In this document: piece by piece, positions 1-6,959 of the stretch
How the letters are laid out: each line of letters starts with the position of its first letter
How positions within the stretch are numbered: position 1 is the first letter of the stretch
From: Kocuria sp.
GTDB taxonomy: Bacteria; Actinomycetota; Actinomycetes; Actinomycetales; Micrococcaceae
Length of the DNA stretch: 7,362 nt
Direction of reading: 5' to 3'
Assembly (NCBI GenBank): GCA_030453435.1
Contig: JAKDKI010000110.1
Coordinates: forward strand, 1-7,362
The notes under the pieces: generated by a model
Told to the model about the DNA's origin: nothing
Database searches by the model: none
The model's input: only the letters and a program-made list of their open reading frames with translations
Translations under genes and position numbers: made by a program

Positions 1-50
1 TTGGCCTTGGCCAACTGGGCAATGCGCCCGAAGATGGACTGCTTCATCAT
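1..50 (-). CDS. pspA: PspA/IM30 family protein, N-terminus only (cut by window edge)
   Basis: Only the first 16 codons are inside the window. Read on the minus strand they give MMKQSIFGRIAQLAKA, which matches the opening of actinobacterial PspA/IM30 proteins, where an amphipathic N-terminal helix binds membrane. The family forms coiled-coil ESCRT-III-like oligomers on the inner face of the cytoplasmic membrane and protects it under stress. Two adjacent ATG codons (48-50 and 45-47) could serve as start; the first lies 6 bases after GGGAG, the second 9, so both are possible. The gene sits 120 bp downstream of the TPM-domain gene on the same strand with no hairpin terminator between them, so co-transcription is likely. 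The family call rests on a short but distinctive segment; the rest of the protein cannot be seen. Confidence 0.8.
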   Translation of the reverse strand, partial: MMKQSIFGRIAQLAKA

Positions 51-56
51 GGTGTT

Positions 57-61
57 CTCCC
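57..61 (-). promoter_or_regulatory. Ribosome binding site of pspA
   Basis: On the minus strand GGGAG is followed by AACACC and then ATG, giving a spacing of 6 bases to the first of two tandem ATG codons. This is the clearest Shine-Dalgarno in the 120-bp gap between the TPM gene and pspA. I see no convincing separate promoter in that gap. Confidence 0.65.
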
Positions 62-170
62 TTGTTGTTGAAACATTGTCTGATCTGGACGTTCAGGTTC
101 AGCGTGCAGGACCGTGGGTGGTCTGTGGAACAGCTACGTGGCGAAATTCTCGGACAGCTGACACAACCGA

Positions 171-2183
171 TTAGAAGTTGCCTCCGATGTCGAAGCCACC
201 TCCGCCGCCTCCGCCGAAGCCTCCGCCGAATCCGCCACCGCCCATGCTGCCGCCGCCGAAACCTCCGCCGCCGAAGCCGCCTCCACCGAGCATTCCGCCC
301 AGCAGGATGCCGCCCAGCATGGCGCCGCCCATTCCGTTGCTGCGCCGGCCCATGCCGCCGTAACCGGCGGGGTAGCTGAACTGATCGACGTCGGTCTGGG
401 CCGCGCGCTGTGCAGCATCGGCCAAACGGATCGCCTGGTTCGCCTCGTTGAGGGCCCGCACGGGGTCCGAGTTCTGCAGTTGCTGGGCCAGGTCCAGGTG
501 TCGCTCGGCTTCTGAGAGCTGGGTGCGGGCCTGTGACCCCACGCCACCGCGGCGCGCCCAGATGTACTCACCTGCCGTGGAGAGGCTGGCTTGGGCGCTG
601 ACGAGGGTGTGGGCGAGGGTTTCTCGAGCGGAGCGGGCGCGGTCGTTCTCGGTGCGCACCGCGGCCAGCCCCTTGTCGAGTTCGTCCTTCGCCTCGGCCA
701 AACGTCGCGTGGAGCCAACGGGGTCGTAGCGACCGGAAGACATGTTCTGGGTGATGGTGCGCAGCACGGAGCGCACGCCCGCTGCGGCACCGGCCAGTTC
801 GGGGCGGGAACCCTGTTCCACCAGGCCCTCGGCCTCGGCCACGTCTCGCTGGGCAATACTGACCGCGTCCTTCAGCGTCTCCTCGGCGCGGTTCAGATCC
901 CGTTGTGCGTGTTCCACGGACGTCACGAGACCCTGCGCCTGACCGACCGCTTCCTCAGCGGCGCGAATGTCCAGCACGGCCTCGGACAGGTTGTTCGCGT
1001 TCAGAGCGGTGTGCGCCTCCTGGATCGCGGTCTCGGCGAACTCGAGGCGGTCCCGTGCCTGCTCACCGTTGTCGCGTACGGGCGCGAGAGCGGCGTCGTC
1101 GTAATGGGCAGCCAGGGACACGAGAAGCTTCTCGGCCTCGGACAGGCGGGGCTGTGTCTTGCGAAGCTCCGTTTCCACCGATTGCAGTGCCTCTGGTGCG
1201 CGGGTTTCGAGCTGCCGAAGATCCGCGAAGTTGCGTTCCTGCTCGACTAGCGGCGCGCGAGCCTTCTGCGTGCGGTCGATGATTTCTCCCAGCCACGACC
1301 GCTGATCGGCTTCCGTGTCCGGGATGTGATCTTCGAGCTTCTGCTGCAGCTCGAAGGACGCGCGCATGTGTTCTTTGGCCCGTGCCAGGGCGGCTTCGAA
1401 AGGCTTGGTCTGTTCTTTGCCGTACTGCAACTGGGCGAACTGCAACTCCTGTTCGGAGTGCTGGATGGCGTTATCCGCCTCGACCAGGCTTGCGCCGGCG
1501 CGCTTGCGCAGCTCGGGCAGCGGGATAAGGGGCTTTTGTGGGGGAGCGTTACGTCGCCGGGCGGGCGCGTTGCCCTGCCGGGGTTGGTTTCGGCCTCGTC
1601 CCCGCTTGCCCATGAGCGCTGCCACGCCCACGCCGGCCGCGGCGATCCCACCCAGGACGACCACGCTGCCGATCACCCCGCCGGCGCCGTCGATACTGAT
1701 GCCGCCCAACTTGCTGTTGAGGCCGTCCACTGCACCCATCGCGGCTCCCTCCCAGTCGCTTGCGCGCAGGGCGGGGACCACGTTGTCGTTGTAGATCTCT
1801 TGGGCCTGGGACTGGCTCAGTGGGCCGTAACCCTCCGAGTACAAACGGGCCTGACGGGAATCGGTGGCTACTGCCAGGACTGCGTCATTCGTGCCGAAGC
1901 CGTTTTCCCGCGCGAATTGCTGGGCCCAGCCGGACGGATCCGAGGGTTCTGTGAAGCGGTCCACCATCACCACGTAGAGAGTGATGTTGTGCTCGCTCGC
2001 TACTTCGTCGATCTCCTGCTGCAGCTGGGACTCGTTGTTCAGTACATTGCTCGAATCCACGATGCGCGTGCCGGGTTCCACCGCGGCCGGCGGCTCTGCC
2101 GTGGCCGGTTGCGCGGAGACTGCCAAGGCGATGCACGCACCCGCGGTCGCAACGGTCAGACGAAGTGAGCTGGGACGGCTCAT
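171..2183 (-). CDS. TPM-domain membrane protein with long coiled coil and Gly-rich C-terminal tail
   Basis: The 670-residue protein starts MSRPSSLRL and has a signal peptide ending near residue 29 (QPATA before EPP). A TPM domain (TPM_phosphatase family, Pfam PF04536) covers about 37-162, with IVDSSNVL, an LYVVMVDRF strand, a GFGTNDAVLAVATD segment and an EGYGPLS segment. A hydrophobic helix (about 166-192) is followed by a basic stop-transfer patch (KRGRGR, then RRR). Residues 225-600 are Glu/Ala/Leu/Gln-rich and helical, probably coiled coil, and about 608-667 is a Gly/Phe tail. Inferred topology is TPM outside, coiled coil and tail in the cytoplasm. The TPM family has been linked to phosphatase activity and to photosystem II repair in plants; the role here is unknown. 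Being next to PspA suggests membrane-stress work. The start is uncertain: an in-frame ATG at 2190-2192 adds MRI but lacks a Shine-Dalgarno, while the chosen ATG has GAGG only 3 bases upstream. Confidence 0.88.
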   Translation of the reverse strand: MSRPSSLRLTVATAGACIALAVSAQPATAEPPAAVEPGTRIVDSSNVLNNESQLQQEIDEVASEHNITLYVVMVDRFTEPSDPSGWAQQFARENGFGTNDAVLAVATDSRQARLYSEGYGPLSQSQAQEIYNDNVVPALRASDWEGAAMGAVDGLNSKLGGISIDGAGGVIGSVVVLGGIAAAGVGVAALMGKRGRGRNQPRQGNAPARRRNAPPQKPLIPLPELRKRAGASLVEADNAIQHSEQELQFAQLQYGKEQTKPFEAALARAKEHMRASFELQQKLEDHIPDTEADQRSWLGEIIDRTQKARAPLVEQERNFADLRQLETRAPEALQSVETELRKTQPRLSEAEKLLVSLAAHYDDAALAPVRDNGEQARDRLEFAETAIQEAHTALNANNLSEAVLDIRAAEEAVGQAQGLVTSVEHAQRDLNRAEETLKDAVSIAQRDVAEAEGLVEQGSRPELAGAAAGVRSVLRTITQNMSSGRYDPVGSTRRLAEAKDELDKGLAAVRTENDRARSARETLAHTLVSAQASLSTAGEYIWARRGGVGSQARTQLSEAERHLDLAQQLQNSDPVRALNEANQAIRLADAAQRAAQTDVDQFSYPAGYGGMGRRSNGMGGAMLGGILLGGMLGGGGFGGGGFGGGSMGGGGFGGGFGGGGGGGFDIGGNF
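180..362 (-). repeat. Gly/Phe-rich low-complexity repeat encoding the C-terminal tail of the TPM protein
   Basis: On the minus strand this stretch encodes repeated GGGGF and GGGF units ending in FDIGGNF. At DNA level it is a run of GGN codons broken by TTC, so near-identical 12-15 base units recur, mainly between 185 and 290. Gly-rich C-terminal tails are common in TPM proteins of other bacteria, so this is probably a family trait rather than an insertion. The repeated codons make it a likely site of length variation. The proline-rich reading frame on the opposite strand is only its shadow. Confidence 0.8.
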
Positions 2184-2261
2184 GATCCTCATTTCTTATT
2201 AGCGACAGCCACGGTGAATACTGCTCAGCGTGCCGAACAGTGACGCGATCTCTTCGCTGAA

Positions 2262-2290
2262 AGCCTACGCTGCACCCATGTGCGCGTCAC
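2262..2290 (-). promoter_or_regulatory. Candidate sigma-70-type promoter for the TPM gene (and probably pspA)
   Basis: On the minus strand GTGACG (2285-2290, four of six matches to TTGACA) is separated by exactly 17 bases from TAGGCT (2262-2267), which fits the TAnnnT -10 pattern of actinobacterial housekeeping promoters. The predicted start near 2255 leaves a leader of about 70 bases before the TPM ATG. This is the best promoter I can see in the spacer. It was found by eye, not with a scoring model. Confidence 0.5.
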
Positions 2291-2372
2291 GTCATCAGAG
2301 ATCATGGGGAGGACATTCAGGGAGTCATCACAGAGAACCCAGTTCATTCAGCCACGACTCAGTGCCGGGCAC

Positions 2373-2378
2373 CATACT
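2373..2378 (+). promoter_or_regulatory. Weak candidate -10 box for htrA
   Basis: CATACT matches TATAAT at four of six positions and lies 52 bases before the htrA ATG. No matching -35 box is visible at 16-18 bases upstream, so the promoter may need an activator, use an alternative sigma factor, or lie elsewhere. TACGCT at 2266-2271 is another TAnnnT match on this strand but overlaps the minus-strand -10. Confidence 0.2.
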
Positions 2379-2419
2379 GGGCCTCAGAAAACGCCGGTCT
2401 TCCACCGGCACACGTTGTT

Positions 2420-2425
2420 GAGGAG
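2420..2425 (+). promoter_or_regulatory. Ribosome binding site of htrA
   Basis: GAGGAG followed by CACAC and ATG gives a 5-base spacing, a near-ideal Shine-Dalgarno. It fixes the start of the protease gene at 2431. Confidence 0.85.
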
Positions 2426-2430
2426 CACAC

Positions 2431-3882
<1,452 letters not shown>

Positions 3883-3883
3883 G

Positions 3884-4348
3884 TCACACGCCGTCGGGAA
3901 AACCGAGCTGACGCCAGGCCTCGTACATCGCGATCGAGGCGGAGTTGGCCAGGTTGAGTGATCGACGGCCCGGCAACATGGGGATGCGCACGCGTTCGGT
4001 GACGTGCGGGTCGTGCAGTACCTCGTCCGGGAGCCCGGTGGATTCGCGGCCGAACAGCAGGACGTCCCCGTCGCGATAGCTGATGTCGGTGTGGCGCACT
4101 TCCGAGTGGGACGTGAACGCGAAGATCCGCGCGTCACCGAGTTTCTCCCATGCATCGTCAATGGTGGGGTGGACGTCCATGACCGCGAGGTCGTGGTAAT
4201 CCAGCCCAGCTCGGCGCAAGTGCGCGTCGCTGAAGTTGAATCCCAGTGGTTCGACCAGGTGCAACCGGGCGCCGGTACACGCGGCCAGGCGAATGGCGTT
4301 GCCGGTGTTGCCCGGGATCTCCGGGGTGTGAAAAAGGATGTGCAGCAT
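3884..4348 (-). CDS. trmL: tRNA (cytidine/uridine-34 2'-O)-methyltransferase, TrmL-like SPOUT enzyme
   Basis: The 154-residue protein is close to the length of E. coli TrmL (157). It carries the three SpoU/SPOUT motifs: PGNTGNAIRLAACTG (12-26), LLFGRESTGLP (97-107) and IPMLPGRRSLNLANSASIA (122-140), which form the trefoil knot that binds S-adenosylmethionine. TrmL methylates the 2'-OH of the wobble nucleotide (34) of certain leucine tRNAs. GRES replaces the usual GPE-type sequence in motif 2, a mild variation. The frame stays open 40 codons upstream, but family N-termini begin at MLHILFHTPEIPGN, so the ATG at 4346-4348 is chosen. No Shine-Dalgarno precedes it; TAGAAT seven bases upstream suggests a leaderless transcript. 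The gene is divergent from the cysteine desulfurase and convergent with htrA. Another SPOUT rRNA/tRNA methylase specificity is possible but less likely. Confidence 0.92.
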   Translation of the reverse strand: MLHILFHTPEIPGNTGNAIRLAACTGARLHLVEPLGFNFSDAHLRRAGLDYHDLAVMDVHPTIDDAWEKLGDARIFAFTSHSEVRHTDISYRDGDVLLFGRESTGLPDEVLHDPHVTERVRIPMLPGRRSLNLANSASIAMYEAWRQLGFPDGV

Positions 4349-4355
4349 AGGGGCG

Positions 4356-4361
4356 ATTCTA
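4356..4361 (-). promoter_or_regulatory. -10 box of a probable leaderless trmL promoter
   Basis: Minus-strand TAGAAT is followed by CGCCCCT and then ATG. The A of the ATG is the eighth base after the -10 box, where transcription would be expected to begin. No purine-rich Shine-Dalgarno exists in between. A convincing -35 hexamer is not visible at 16-19 bases upstream. Confidence 0.55.
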
Positions 4362-4420
4362 AGTCTGCGAGAGCTGACACGTGCGGCGGTGATTCTCCGG
4401 GGCCCGTGTGGCTTTTGGAG

Positions 4421-4431
4421 GTGACCGTCAC
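4421..4431. promoter_or_regulatory. Short perfect palindrome, possible operator of the desulfurase promoter
   Basis: GTGAC-C-GTCAC is a perfect inverted repeat with one central base. Its centre lies 41 bases before the predicted transcription start at 4467, a position typical of activators that overlap the -35 region, where no good -35 box is present. The half-sites are closer together than in a CRP/GlxR site, so I assign no regulator. Short palindromes also arise by chance. Confidence 0.25.
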
Positions 4432-4453
4432 AGCCAGGTTGGCGCATCGGACC

Positions 4454-4459
4454 TAGAAT
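4454..4459 (+). promoter_or_regulatory. -10 box of a probable leaderless cysteine desulfurase promoter
   Basis: TAGAAT is followed by GGCGCGC and then ATG at 4467, so the A of the ATG is the eighth base after the box. This is the same hexamer and the same spacing as for trmL on the other strand. The geometry argues for the start at 4467 over the in-frame ATG at 4458, which overlaps the -10 box itself. Confidence 0.6.
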
Positions 4460-4466
4460 GGCGCGC

Positions 4467-5696
4467 ATGTCCGAACACGTCTACATGGATCACGCCGCCA
4501 CCACCGACATGCTGCCCGAAGCCCTGGAGGCTTATACGGAGCAGGTGCGCCGCGGTGGTAATCCGGCGTCCCTGCATTCGGGTGGGCGTTCCGCGCGCAT
4601 GGCGCTGGAGATCGGACGGGAACAGGTCGCAGTGGGGATGGGTGCGGAACCCGTGGAGGTGATTCTGACCTCGGGTGGGACTGAAGCGGACAACATGGGC
4701 ATCCTGGGCCTGTACCGTGCTCGCCGTGCCGCTGATCCCGCTCGCACCGTGGTGGTGCTGAGTCCCGTGGAACATCACGCGGTCACGGAGACGGCCCAGT
4801 GGCTCGAGAGGCACGAGGGTGCCGAGCTCGAATGGCTCGCCGTGGACGAAACCGGACGCGTGGCTCCGGAAACGCTGCGGGAAACCCTCGAGCGCGTGGC
4901 CGACCGAGTCGCACTGGTCACGGTCATGTGGGCCAACAACGAGGTGGGAACTGTGCAGCCGATCGTGGAGATTGGTGAGATCTGCGATTCCTTTGACGTT
5001 CCCCTGCACGTGGACGCGGTGCAGGCGTTCGGCTCCATTTCCGTCAACGCTCATCTGACCGGAATCAGCACGCTCGCGGTCTCCGCGCATAAGCTGGGCG
5101 GCCCGGTGGGTGTGGGGGCGTTGTACGCCCCGCGCACCGTGAAGCTGGAACCTTCCAGCTACGGAGGGGGCCAGGAACGCGATGTCCGTTCGGGTACCGT
5201 CAATGCGGCGGGCGCCGCCGCGTTCGGTGCCGCGGTGGAGTCCGTGCTCGCCGATCAGCCCGCCGAGATCATCCGACTGGCCGGCCTGCGCGATCGCCTG
5301 GTCGCCGGGATTCGCCGTGAAGTTCCCGACGCCGTGCTGCGCGGCGCCGCTCCCTGCGGACCCGAGCGAGAGGTTGAGCACCCCACCCGGTTACCGGGTA
5401 ACGCCCACTTCACCTTTCCCGGGTGTGAAGGCGATTCCATCTTGTTCCTCTTCGACGCCGCGGGGGTCTCCACGTCCACGGGCTCGGCGTGCAACGCGGG
5501 GGTTCCCCGGCCCTCCCATGTGCTGCTGGCCATGGGAGTGGACGAGCAGACCGCGCGCGGCGCGCAGCGGTTCTCCCTGGGTCATGCGACCACCGAGGAA
5601 GACGTGGATACTGTGATCGCGGCGGTGGCCGAGGTCTACGCTCGCGCCAAGGCAGCGGGATTGTCCGGACACGTACCCACCACGGGTTCACGCTGA
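4467..5696 (+). CDS. Cysteine desulfurase, class V aminotransferase (IscS/NifS-like)
   Basis: This PLP enzyme takes sulfur from L-cysteine, releasing alanine, and passes it as a persulfide to acceptors. The 409-residue protein starts MSEHVYMDHAATT, with the DHAATT and GNPASLH segments of the family. Visible features are SGGTEADN (phosphate binding), EHHAV with the PLP-stacking His104, HVDAVQ with Asp183 and Gln186, the PLP lysine Lys209 in SAHKLGG, and the catalytic cysteine Cys342 in GSACNAG. The extended loop around that Cys marks group I (IscS/NifS) rather than SufS. It lies 96 bp upstream of mnmA, so it likely feeds tRNA thiolation and perhaps Fe-S clusters; no iscU or suf gene is in view. 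An in-frame ATG at 4458 would add MAR, but it overlaps the -10 box, so 4467 is preferred. No Shine-Dalgarno is present. Confidence 0.93.
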   Translation: MSEHVYMDHAATTDMLPEALEAYTEQVRRGGNPASLHSGGRSARMALEIGREQVAVGMGAEPVEVILTSGGTEADNMGILGLYRARRAADPARTVVVLSPVEHHAVTETAQWLERHEGAELEWLAVDETGRVAPETLRETLERVADRVALVTVMWANNEVGTVQPIVEIGEICDSFDVPLHVDAVQAFGSISVNAHLTGISTLAVSAHKLGGPVGVGALYAPRTVKLEPSSYGGGQERDVRSGTVNAAGAAAFGAAVESVLADQPAEIIRLAGLRDRLVAGIRREVPDAVLRGAAPCGPEREVEHPTRLPGNAHFTFPGCEGDSILFLFDAAGVSTSTGSACNAGVPRPSHVLLAMGVDEQTARGAQRFSLGHATTEEDVDTVIAAVAEVYARAKAAGLSGHVPTTGSR

Positions 5697-5737
5697 CCGG
5701 CTCGAACGGTCCGGGGAATAGATACCTCCCGGGCGCC

Positions 5738-5780
5738 GTTGATTAAAAGATTTCTGCAAGCTCTATTCATCAAATTTTCT
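5738..5780 (+). promoter_or_regulatory. AT-rich leader or promoter patch upstream of mnmA
   Basis: These 43 bases contain only 12 G or C (28 percent) in an otherwise strongly GC-rich region. A TTGATT at 5739-5744 resembles a -35 box (TTGACA), but the bases 17 to 19 further on (TCTATT, TATTCA) are poor -10 matches. The patch ends directly at the mnmA Shine-Dalgarno, so it may keep the ribosome site unstructured, act as an internal promoter, or both. I see no strong hairpin or known riboswitch. Confidence 0.35.
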
Positions 5781-5785
5781 GGAGG
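5781..5785 (+). promoter_or_regulatory. Ribosome binding site of mnmA, deciding a GTG start
   Basis: GGAGG followed by CAGTTCC and GTG gives a 7-base spacing. This fixes the start at the GTG at 5793 rather than the TTG at 5739, which has no Shine-Dalgarno and would add 18 residues not expected in the family. Confidence 0.85.
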
Positions 5786-5792
5786 CAGTTCC

Positions 5793-6950
5793 GTGCGGGT
5801 TTTGGCAGCGATGAGTGGTGGAGTGGACTCCGCCGTGGCCGCAGCGCGCGCCGTGGAAGCGGGGCACCAGGTCACCGGCGTGCACCTCGCGCTGTCCCGG
5901 ACACCGGGTACCCTCCGCACCGGTGCTCGGGGTTGCTGCACGATCGAGGACTCCCGTGACGCGTGGCGCGCGGCGGAAAAACTTGGCATCCCGTATTACG
6001 TGTGGGACTTCTCCGAGCGTTTCCAGGAGGACGTGGTCGAGGACTTCATTTCCGAGTACGCCGCCGGACGCACCCCTAACCCGTGCATGCGCTGCAACGA
6101 GAAGATCAAGTTCGCTGCCCTTCTCGAGAAGGCTCTGGCGCTGGGCTTCGACGCCGTGTGCACCGGTCACTACGCCAAGGTCATCGAGGACGAGAACGGC
6201 AACAAGGAACTGCACCGCGCCGCGGATTGGGCCAAGGATCAGTCCTATGTGCTGGGGGTGTTGACCGCTGAGCAGTTGGAGCATGCAATCTTCCCGTTGG
6301 CTGAGACCCCGTCCAAGGCGGAGGTCCGAGCGGAGGCCGAGGCCCGGGGCCTGACGGTCGCCCACAAGCCCGATTCGCACGACATTTGCTTCATCCCGGA
6401 CGGAGATACCCGGGGCTGGCTCGAAGACCACATGGAACTCAACCCGGGTCGGATCGTGGATTCCGAGGGCGAAGAACTCGGCGAACATCGCGGGGCACAG
6501 GCTTACACCGTGGGCCAGCGCAAGGGACTGCGGATCGGCACTCCAGCTCCGGACGGCAAGCCTCGTTTCGTGCTCGAGATCCGACCCAAGACCAATGAAG
6601 TGGTCGTGGGCCCCGAGGCACTGTTGGCCATCGATGTCATGGAAGGCATTCGCCCCTCATGGGCCGGTCTGCCTCCGGTCGAGGTCCAGAACATGCCAGG
6701 GACCGACGCATCGAGTGAGCAGTTCGATGTCCATGTCCAGGTGCGAGCCCACGGCGATCCGGCGGCTGCCGTGGCGTGGTTGACCCGCACCGATGGTGAG
6801 GAACGACTCAACGTGCGACTGGTCGAGGCCCAGCGCGGCGTGGCCCCGGGACAGACCATGGTCGTGTACCAGGGCACTCGCGTGCTCGGACAGGCAACCA
6901 TCGACGCCGCGTACGCCGATCGTGCGACTGCGGCGGCCGGTGCCCACTAA
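5793..6950 (+). CDS. mnmA: tRNA-specific 2-thiouridylase MnmA
   Basis: MnmA uses ATP and persulfide sulfur to turn U34 of tRNAs for Lys, Glu and Gln into 2-thiouridine, in the cytoplasm. From the GTG start the protein is 385 residues, in the usual range, and opens [13 protein letters not shown] with the PP-loop ATP pyrophosphatase motif SGGVDS at 8-13. The two catalytic cysteines are visible: Cys101 in RCNEKIKF, after TPNPCM, and Cys199 in [14 protein letters not shown] (148-152), TGHYAK (124-129) and [10 protein letters not shown] in the central domain also fit the family. The N-terminal [11 protein letters not shown] is the usual long-loop form. The cysteine desulfurase just upstream is the expected sulfur donor. 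The stop TAA is also the first half of the -10 box of the next gene. Confidence 0.96.
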   Translation: MRVLAAMSGGVDSAVAAARAVEAGHQVTGVHLALSRTPGTLRTGARGCCTIEDSRDAWRAAEKLGIPYYVWDFSERFQEDVVEDFISEYAAGRTPNPCMRCNEKIKFAALLEKALALGFDAVCTGHYAKVIEDENGNKELHRAADWAKDQSYVLGVLTAEQLEHAIFPLAETPSKAEVRAEAEARGLTVAHKPDSHDICFIPDGDTRGWLEDHMELNPGRIVDSEGEELGEHRGAQAYTVGQRKGLRIGTPAPDGKPRFVLEIRPKTNEVVVGPEALLAIDVMEGIRPSWAGLPPVEVQNMPGTDASSEQFDVHVQVRAHGDPAAAVAWLTRTDGEERLNVRLVEAQRGVAPGQTMVVYQGTRVLGQATIDAAYADRATAAAGAH

Positions 6951-6953
6951 AGT
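6948..6953 (+). promoter_or_regulatory. -10 box of a probable leaderless chorismate mutase promoter, overlapping the mnmA stop
   Basis: TAAAGT fits TAnnnT and is followed by GGCAGC and ATG, placing the A of the ATG seven bases after the box. There is no Shine-Dalgarno in the 9-base gap after mnmA. The first three bases are the mnmA stop codon TAA. Upstream, GCGACT (6924-6929) keeps only the GAC core of a -35 box at 18-base spacing. Read-through from mnmA with reinitiation is an alternative. Confidence 0.45.
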
Positions 6954-6959
6954 GGCAGC

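Larger units (their letters stand above)
2193..2430. other. Divergent intergenic region between the TPM-pspA arm and htrA
   Basis: This 238-bp spacer holds the control signals for both arms. On the minus strand there is a good -35/-10 pair at 2262-2290. On the plus strand only a weak -10-like CATACT (2373-2378) and a clear htrA ribosome binding site stand out. GTCATCA occurs twice as a direct repeat, 33 bases apart (2291-2297 and 2324-2330), the first copy directly abutting the minus-strand -35. I found no credible small ORF or structured RNA. Confidence 0.6.
4349..4466. other. Divergent intergenic region between trmL and the cysteine desulfurase
   Basis: This 118-bp spacer carries two outward-facing -10 boxes of identical sequence (TAGAAT), one at each end, each placed seven bases before its ATG. 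Neither gene has a Shine-Dalgarno. No clear -35 box is seen on either strand. A perfect short palindrome lies on the desulfurase side. Confidence 0.6.

Noticed and set aside
51..170. Separate promoter or terminator between the TPM gene and pspA
   Set aside because: Only short palindromes (for example CTGTGGAACAG at 123-133) were seen, with no -35/-10 pair or hairpin plus T-run good enough to report.
178..363. Proline-rich plus-strand reading frame (MPPMSKPPPP...)
   Set aside because: It is the antisense shadow of the Gly-rich tail of the TPM protein; GGN codons read as CCN on the other strand. No ribosome binding site supports it.
134..856. 240-codon minus-strand frame overlapping the TPM gene
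   Set aside because: Same strand, other frame, with Ala/Pro/Arg/Ser-biased composition typical of GC-rich shadows. The overlapping TPM frame has a coherent domain structure.
4349..4468. 40-residue N-terminal extension of TrmL
   Set aside because: It would cross the divergent promoter region and the desulfurase start. TrmL proteins begin right at the MLHILFHTPE strand.
4428..5381. 317-codon antisense frame within the cysteine desulfurase
   Set aside because: Long antisense frames are common in GC-rich genes. It has no recognisable domain or ribosome binding site, and the desulfurase active-site motifs prove the plus frame.
5706..5736. Possible terminator after the cysteine desulfurase (CCGGG at 5711-5715 and CCCGG at 5728-5732)
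   Set aside because: The stem is only 5 bp with a 12-base loop and no T-run follows directly, so it is not a convincing intrinsic terminator.
5739..5792. 18-residue N-terminal extension of MnmA from a TTG start
   Set aside because: No Shine-Dalgarno precedes the TTG, MnmA proteins normally start a few residues before SGGVDS, and GGAGG is ideally placed for the GTG at 5793.
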